Positions 57,318-64,000 of a stretch of 64,000 nt of DNA are shown piece by piece. This stretch comes from Schistocerca nitens (lineage: Eukaryota; Arthropoda; Insecta; Orthoptera; Acrididae): NCBI RefSeq assembly GCF_023898315.1, contig NC_064614.1, forward strand, positions 115,909,501 through 115,973,500. The letters run 5' to 3'. The notes under the pieces were generated by a model that saw only the letters and a list, made by a program, of their open reading frames with translations, searched no databases and was not told the origin of the DNA. How positions within the stretch are numbered: the first letter of the stretch is position 1; every line of letters begins with the position of its first letter. The position numbers and the translations under genes were made by a program.

Positions 57318-59439
57318 TTGATAGTCCTCAGTGTAGACGTACTGCAATGTGATACTGGCTGAAAAATGGGGGGTGGAAGTTCAACACTGACTGCTGTAAA
57401 TGATGTAGCCGACAGTTGCACTGTTAAGTTTCACAGTTCTTTACTTTCACTCTTCACAACCCCCTATATTACACATTTAATATGGCCAGTTCAATATTGG
57501 TTAACTTTTGATAAACTTCATTAATAGTTTGCAGGCAAACATGAGCATACTGCTGCAATAGTTTATTGTTGAGTATCTATGAGCAGGAAAAACCAAACCA
57601 TACAAATCTTGCAGAATAATATCATACGTGTGGCACTATTGGATAGACACTGTCATTATTTTAGCACATGGTCTATTTGTGTTACACTTATTTTGCGGTT
57701 AAGTTGATGCGATGTTATTGACCTAACCAATACAGTTTCTCATCCGAAAATCGGCTGTGGGCTGACTTGTCTTGGGACCAAAAATTGGGCCTTTATGTAT
57801 CCTCACAATAATTGGTACTGAAACAGTACATAGTTTGATGTTTAAGTTACAGAAATTACTATTAATACGTAACTCGTTCAATTAACTGTATACATAGAAA
57901 AATTCTTTCTTTTTAACAGTTTCTTCTCCTACAAGGTTTAAACCGAATTATTTATATAAATGATGTAATTAACAGATATAGTTATGCAAACAATGCTTTT
58001 GACAAATCTGGTAATTATTTTGGAATTAATTAAGGGCTGGCTTTGCTAACATGTTTTCGAATAGAGCCGAATAAATACTTAAGGAATCCTAGTGGTGGTT
58101 CTTCCAAATGTTTATAATTAGTACAGAATTTGTTTGTTTATAAGTCAACAATAGAAATTAAGTCACAAAACAATTACTGATTTCAACCTATAACAAAAGA
58201 TATTAACTAGGAATAGTCAAAATGAAGTAGGAAATTGATTACACACGCAAAACTAAGCACAAAACTAGATCAGGTGTTGCCACCCTTTCTCTTTTATGAA
58301 AATGCAGGTTATAGTCGTATATGTTAAAGGTAATTAGGCAAAAATGAAAATAAAATGAATTTAAGGAGGCAGATGGCAAAATAAGAGAGGAAGTAAAAAG
58401 ATCCCCGCTTTCTTCGTCACATTACTCCCTCATTTTATTGACCAGATGGATACTGCAAATAGCTAACTGGGCAATTCAGTGACCACAAGTGACCCCAAAT
58501 GTGGGTTTAACTATCTACACACAAAAAATATTACATTAGAAATCTCCTTATCAAAAACTACAGTATATATGTTTTTCAAAAATGGTTCAAATGGCTCTAA
58601 ACACTATGGAACTTAACATCTGAGGTCATCAGTCCCCTATGTTTTTCAAATTCCTACTTACCTGAACTGGCCATATGAAAATACCCATACAAAATATTTG
58701 CATATAGTGTATTGTGCAATGGCACAAAATATCCACAAGTTATATTTTAATAAAAATTAGGCATCTTTGTCATAAGTATGTCCTTTTTGGGTAAAAAAAG
58801 ATTACATTCTAAGATACATGTCACTTGATAAAAGTCCTGTCTTAACTTCAAATAGTAAATGGTCATGGGTAGCAAATAGTTGAATTACACTGCACCTTGC
58901 ACTTCATTTTCAGACAGAAAATTTCACTTGTTCAATGTTTAGTATTTTGCACAAGCACTTTCACTCTTTTAATGGGTTTTAACACATTTTCTCACCAAGT
59001 TGTCCATGCCTTCAATAGGTCCAAGTGGCAGTTAGTAAGGAAATGCACTGCTATCAGTTCCCTTGAAGGTGATTCTCCTCCACCACAGTACATGAAAATA
59101 TTAAACAAAATACTATACTTTTAGTACACCTATTTTTACTTCTAAGTACAAGGAAAAAATGTTTCACACTGATATCAAATAATAGTCATTACCCCATAAA
59201 TAGATACATTCCACAATTCTCATAACATCACAATAATTAGCACTAAAATTGACTATAGTATGAAAGGCGGGGACTAGTAAAAATTTAAAATCAAGTGCAC
59301 ATTACATTACAGATCATGGCTCTAGATCATAAATCTGTCTGAAACTGGTTAAACTGAAAGATTATTGTTTCTTTTCCACTTGCAAAATCACTAAAATGCC
59401 AAGTCCTGATTTGAAATTCACATAATTGATGGACTCGTC
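57318..59439. other. AT-rich unique DNA
   Basis: No convincing ORF, RNA gene or repeat apart from the SINE stub at 58581-58637. Confidence 0.4.
58581..58637 (-). repeat. SINE family 1, 57-bp 3' stub with 13-bp target duplication
   Basis: The reverse complement carries GGGGACTGATGACCTCAGA and ends AGAGCCATTTGAACCATT, the last 57 bp of SINE family 1. TATGTTTTTCAAA flanks it exactly at 58568-58580 and 58638-58650. It is an extreme 5' truncation and looks recent. Confidence 0.85.
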
Positions 59440-61960
59440 TTGTTGTTGTTGTTGTGGTCTTCAGTCCTGAGACTGGTTTGATGCAGCGCTCCATGCTACC
59501 CTATCCTGTGCAAGCTTCTTCATCTCCCAGTACTTACTGCAACCTACATCCTTCTGAATCTGCTTAGTGTATTCATCTCTTGGTCTCCCTCTACGATTTT
59601 TACCCTCCACGCAACCCTCCAATGCTAAATTTGTGATCCCTTGGTGCCTCAGAACATGTCCTACTAACCAGTCCCTTTTTGTCAAGTTGTCCTACATACT
59701 CCTCTTCTCCCCAATTCTATTCAATACTTCATCATTAGTTATGTGATCTTCCCATCTTATCTTCAGCATTCTTCTGTAACACCACATTTCGAAAGCTTCT
59801 ATTCTCTTCTTGTCCAAACTATTTATCGTCCACGTTTCACTTCCATACATGGCTACACTCCATACAAATACTTTCAGAAACGACTTGCTGACATTTAAAT
59901 CTATACTCGATGTTAACAAATTTCTCTTCTTCAGAAACGCTTTCCTTGCCATTGCCAGTCTACATTTTATATCTTCTCTACTTCGTCCATCGTCAGTTAT
60001 TTTGCTCCCCAAATATCAAAACTCCTTTACTACTTTAAGTGTCTCATTTCCTAATCTAATTCCCTCAGCATCACCCGACTTAATTCAACTACATTCCATT
60101 ATCCTCGTTTTGCTTTTGTTGATGTTCATCTTATATCCTTCTTTTAAGACACTGTCCATTCCGTTCAACTGCTCTTCCAAGTCCGTTGCTGTCTCTGACA
60201 GAATTACAATGTCATCGGCGAACCTCAAAGTTTTTATTTCTTCTCAATGGATTTTCATCCCTACTCTGAATTTTTCTTTCGTTTCCTTTACTGCTTGCTC
60301 AATATACAGATTGAATAACATCGGGGAGAGGCTACAACCCTGTCTCACTCCCTTCCCAACCACTGTTTCCCTTTCATGCCCCACGACTCTTCTAACTGCC
60401 ATCTGGTTTCTGTACAAATTGTAAATAGCCTTTCGCTCCCAGTATTTTACACCTACCACCATTAGAATTTGAAAGAGAGTATTCCAGTCAACATTGTCAA
60501 AAGCTTTCTCTAAGTCTACAAATGCTAGAAACGTAGGTTTGCCTTTCCTTAATCTATTTTCTAAGATAAGTCGTAAGGTCGGTATTGCCTAACGTTTTCC
60601 AATATTTCTATGGAATCCAAACTGATCTTCCCCGAGGTCGGCTTCTACCAGTTTTTCCATTCGTCTGTAAAGAATTCGCGTTAGTATTTTGCAGCTATGA
60701 GTTATTAAACTGGTAGTTCGGTAATTTTCACATCTGTCAACACCTGCGTTCTTTGGGATTGGAATTATTATATTCTTCTTGAAGTCTGAGGGTATTTCGC
60801 CTGTCTCATAAATCTTGCTCACCAGATGGTACAGTTTTGTCAGGACAGGCTCTCCAAGGCTGTCAGTAGTTCTAATGGAATGTTGTCTACTCGTGGGCCC
60901 TTGTTTCAACTTAGGTCTTTCAGTGCTCTGTCAAACTCTTCACGCAGTATCGTATCTACCATTTCATCTTCATCTACATGCTCTTCCATTTCCATAATAT
61001 TTTCCTCAAGTACATCACCCTTGTGTAGACCCTCTATATACTCCTTCCACCTTTCTGCTTTCCCTTCTTTGCTTAGAACTGGGTTTCCATCTGAGCTCTT
61101 GATATTCATACAAGTTGTTCTCTTTTCTCCAAAGGTCTCTTTAATTTTCCTGTAGGCAGTATCTATCTTACCCCTAGTGAGACAAGCCTCTACATCTTTA
61201 CATTTGTCCTCTAGCCATCCCTGCTTAGCCATTTTGCACTTCCTGTCGATCTCATTTTTGAGACGTCTGTATTCCTTTTTGCCTGCTTCATTTACTGCAT
61301 TTTTGTATTTTCTCCTTTCGTCAATTAAGTTCAATATGTCTTCTGTTACCCAAGGATTTCTACTAGCCCTCGTCTTTTTACCTACTTTATCCTCTGCTGC
61401 CTTCGCTCCTTCATCCCTCCGAGCTACCCATTCTTCTTCTACTGTATTTCTTTCCCCCATTCCTGTCAATTGTTCCCTTACGCCCTCCCTGAAACTCTGT
61501 ACAACCTCTGGTTCTTTCAGTTTATCCAGGTCCCATCTCCTTAAATTCCCACCTTTTTGCAGTTTCTTCAGTTTTAATCTACGGTTCATAACCAATAGAT
61601 TGTGGTCAGAGTCCACATCTGCCCCTGGAAATGTCTTACAATTTAAAACCTGATTCCTAAATCTCTGTCTTACCATTATATAATCTATCTGATACCTTCT
61701 AATATCTCCAGGTTTCTTCCATGTATACAACCTTCTTTCATGATTCTTGAACCAAGTGTTAGCTATGATTAAATTATGCTCTGTGCAAAATTCTACCAGG
61801 CGGCTTCCTCTTTCATTTCTTAGCCCCAATCCATATTCACCTACTATGTTTCCTTCTCTCCCTTTTCCTACTCTCGAATTCCAGTCAACCACGACTATTA
61901 AATTTTCGTCTTCCTTGACTACCTGAATAATTTCTTTTATCTCGTCATACATTTCTTAAT
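59440..61960 (-). mobile_element. RTE-clade LINE, 5'-truncated, minus
   Basis: The tail (CAA)n at 59440-59455 marks the 3' end. An open frame at 61952-60906 (348 residues) encodes the endonuclease C-terminal half (NLIVVVDWNSRVGKGREGN, RYQIDYIMVRQRFRNQ, VDSDHNLLVMNRRLKLKK) and the linker. Broken RT pieces follow: 60909-60589 (RCENYRTTSLITHSCKILTR), 60462-60244 (GVRQGCSLSPMLFNLYIEQA) and 60012-59692 (SETWTINSLDKKRIEAFEMW). The catalytic box LRFADDIVILSE is legible near 60230-60195. It lacks the 5' UTR and about 0.8 kb of coding sequence. It is the same family as 26140-29416 but better preserved. Confidence 0.85.
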
Positions 61961-62049
61961 TTCTAAAATATGTACATTACCTCCAGCAAAAACTCAAGAT
62001 GTGCAGTAGCATGTATTTACGAATCATTACATTAAGAAAAAAGAATAGT

Positions 62050-62982
62050 TAAATTCAATTTATTGCTTGTAACACATAATTTTACATGCATGTGTGTTTT
62101 CAATTAAGTATACCAGTATTTACAATTACAGTTTTTTAGTTTACATTATTTCTTATTGCATTTTAATTCATGATAAATTCAAGTTATAAGGGCATTTTAG
62201 GATAAGCCACTGCTTGACTCATTTTTTAAAAGTATCCCTTGTCAATATCTTAACTTCATTTGGTAACAAGTTATTAAAAGCAGCTCCTTTGACATAAGGG
62301 CTTTTCGCTTCTGTTAACCATATGCAAATATTTTCTACGCCTTGTTTCATAGTTGTGAACATCCATGTTTCTTTTTGTGATCTTAGCGTCTTCTTTCACT
62401 AGTATTATAGTTTCTAGTATATACGTTGCAAAAACTGTGAGAATATTGTGTCTAATGAATAGGGGTTTGCAAGAAGTTCCTGGTTTTACTTTTGTTATGA
62501 TCCACAAGACCCGCTTCTGCAGTATGAAAACTTTTTTCATATTAGTTTTGCATGCCCCACCCCACAGTACTATCCCATAAGACAAGAAAGGATACACTAA
62601 TCTATAATTTACAGTCCTTAGGGTTTTGGAATTAAGATATGGTGAATGGACTGGGTGTTATTTTTTTACAGACATAATCGGCTTGCTGCTTCCATGAAAG
62701 TCGATTATCTATGCATAAATCCAAGAATTTACAATCTGTATAGGATTTTGGTACAATTTAATCAATCACAGTATTTTGTCTGTTTGGACCACTTGGTTTA
62801 AAACGAATAATATTAGTTTTTTCTATGTTTACTTTTAGGTTCTCTCTTTCAAAGTGTGCCCTTGCCTTTTCAGTAAAGTTATGTATCTCTTCAACTAGGC
62901 TGGGCTAGTAGACACCAGATGTATCATTTGTATACATAGCGATCAATTGCTTATTGTCAAGAGAACTTGGGAAATCATTTAC
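62050..62982 (-). mobile_element. CR1/L2-like LINE fragment (outer)
   Basis: The minus strand reads LIAMYTNDTSGVY (decayed catalytic box, near 62940), LKVNIEKTNIIRFKPSG, then FLSYGIVLWGGACKTNMKK, VFILQKRVLWIITKV, ending DVHNYETRRRKYLH near 62340. It is interrupted at about 62983 by a second LINE. Confidence 0.65.
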
Positions 62983-63645
62983 ATAATAATAATAATAATA
63001 ATAACAAATAATAATAATAATAAAGATTTTATTGTCTTTAGGCCATCACAGCAATTGACAACGTCAAATGAAGTTACAGTTTATAATACAGTGTGATACG
63101 GTATTGACTACTGAAATATTTTAGCTTATATTACAATAAATGTATAGTGGGTCATCTGTTGGATTACTGCATTTTACAGTTGAAGAATTCATTGATATCA
63201 TAGAATGGGTGGGCAATAAATCATTCATGCAGTCTTTCTTTGAATGCATGTTCAGGAAGATCCTGTATGGCATGTGGCAGCTTATTAAATAGTTTGTGCC
63301 CTGTGACTTCATAGCTATTTATTTATTTTGATAGTCTGTGGTAAGGCGTGTATATGTGTTTGATGCTTCTTGTGTTGTAACAATGTACATTTTCTCTATG
63401 TTTCACATCTTGTAGGTTCTTCTTCATAAAGATTAAGACATTGTATATATAGAGGTTTATTACAGTCATAATTTTTTGTTTAGTAAATATGGGTTTGCAG
63501 CGAGCCTTATGTGAAGAATTTGTAATTATCCTAATGGCTTTCTTCTGCAATAATAGGATGTCATGTACATGACTACAGTTACCCCACAAGATAATGCCAT
63601 AGGATATTATACTTTGTAAAAATGCAAAATAAGATGATCTGATGT
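62983..63645 (-). mobile_element. CR1/L2-like LINE fragment with AAT tail (inner)
   Basis: The 3' tail is (TTA)n, seen as AATAATAAT on the plus strand at 62983-63025. The coding part at 63589-63323 reads ILLWGN-like MWGNCSHVHDILLLQKKAIR, IITNSSHKARCKPIFTKQKI and VHCYNTRSIKHIY. It is a different family from its neighbour. The 5' part is lost against the Penelope-like element. Confidence 0.65.
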
Positions 63646-64000
63646 GACAAACTGCCTATTGGCTTCTGTCTCGGGTTCTTCGGCCGACGTTCATCTAATG
63701 ATTTTTCTGACGTTTCGCCAGCACGAGTGGCTGGCATTGTCAAAGCTTCACCCTCCATTGCCGGTGGTGAACTGGAGGCGAGCTCGCGGCCGCAGACTAT
63801 ATGTACCTGGCGCGCCAACGTCCGAGGGCTTCTCCGCGGTCATTTCCGGTGCGGTTCTCCTCTTGCTACCTGCGACGGTCGTTCGCTGCAGTACGGGAAG
63901 CCAGGATCCGTTTACCTTAAGGCTTTCCTCTTTCTTGTTGAAACTGTTCGCGTATTTTTGGATTTCTACAGCTTCTCTGAACAAGCGCGTGTGATAGTGC
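63646..64000 (-). mobile_element. Penelope-like element, 3' part, cut by the window edge
   Basis: Minus-strand coding remnant FREAVEIQKYANSFNKKEES followed by LKVNGSWLPVL matches the C-terminal end of the GIY-YIG endonuclease region of Penelope-like retroelements. The downstream GC-rich stretch with GACAATGCCAGCCACTCGTG and TGGCGAAACGTCAGAAAAAT is a non-coding segment I recall from arthropod Penelope elements. The rest lies outside the window. Confidence 0.6.

Noticed and set aside
60826-61653. Plus-strand frames of 109 and 158 codons
   Set aside because: They are antisense to the RTE endonuclease and linker, whose minus-strand frame is clearly the real one.

Overview
The window is eukaryotic: AT-rich non-coding DNA packed with interspersed repeats, no operons, and one candidate spliced gene with introns of up to 23 kb. 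The repeat set (tRNA-derived SINEs, CR1/L2-like and RTE LINEs, an I-clade LINE, Tc1/mariner transposons, a Penelope-like element, Ty3/Gypsy fossils) is that of a very large insect genome. Several SINE and fold-back sequences match my memory of locust repeats (Orthoptera, Schistocerca type). That attribution rests on recall, since no search was run.

Layout. 1-6690: an old Ty3/Gypsy fossil holding a SINE, a tRNA-like fold-back element and a LINE. 6770-8780: a LINE fragment split by a mariner. 8820-13620: an old LINE with an SGNH-type ORF1, split by a 2.25-kb imperfect inverted repeat that itself holds a SINE. 14000-16340: poorly recognised DNA with one SINE and one unassigned ORF. 16350-22260: a decayed Tc1 with a SINE in it, LINE ends, a second Gypsy fossil, and a near-intact Tc1 in the loop of an inverted repeat. 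22260-33770: candidate exon 1, a rearranged LINE, an RTE element, a CR1-like LINE with a palindromic insertion, and a deletion-derivative mariner nested in an RTE remnant. 33840-38225: a long minus-strand LINE with an open ORF1 (SGNH-like) and endonuclease. 39144-40565: a second Tc1 almost identical to the first. 40567-46000: LINE and SINE remnants. 46257-55203: three host exons, with a mariner in one intron and a full-length I-clade LINE in the next. 56100-64000: more LINE pieces, a minus-strand RTE and the end of a Penelope-like element.

The non-repeat signal is a candidate plus-strand gene. Exons at 46257-46382, 48081-48123 and 55064-55203 have AG/GT borders and compatible phases and end in a stop codon. 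A possible first coding exon lies at 23109-23282. The joined product would be about 160 residues and I do not recognise it. The mariner makes up four fifths of its second intron and the I-clade LINE most of its third, so recent growth of this gene can be read from the sequence.

The freshest mobile DNA is the pair of 1,422-bp Tc1 copies, each with an open 340-residue transposase; next are the 1,359-bp mariner with perfect 31-bp ends and the I-clade LINE with its target duplication. Long stretches (14.0-15.1, 15.8-16.3, 41.98-42.3, 42.45-43.8, 44.1-45.5, 57.3-59.4 kb) hold nothing I can name.
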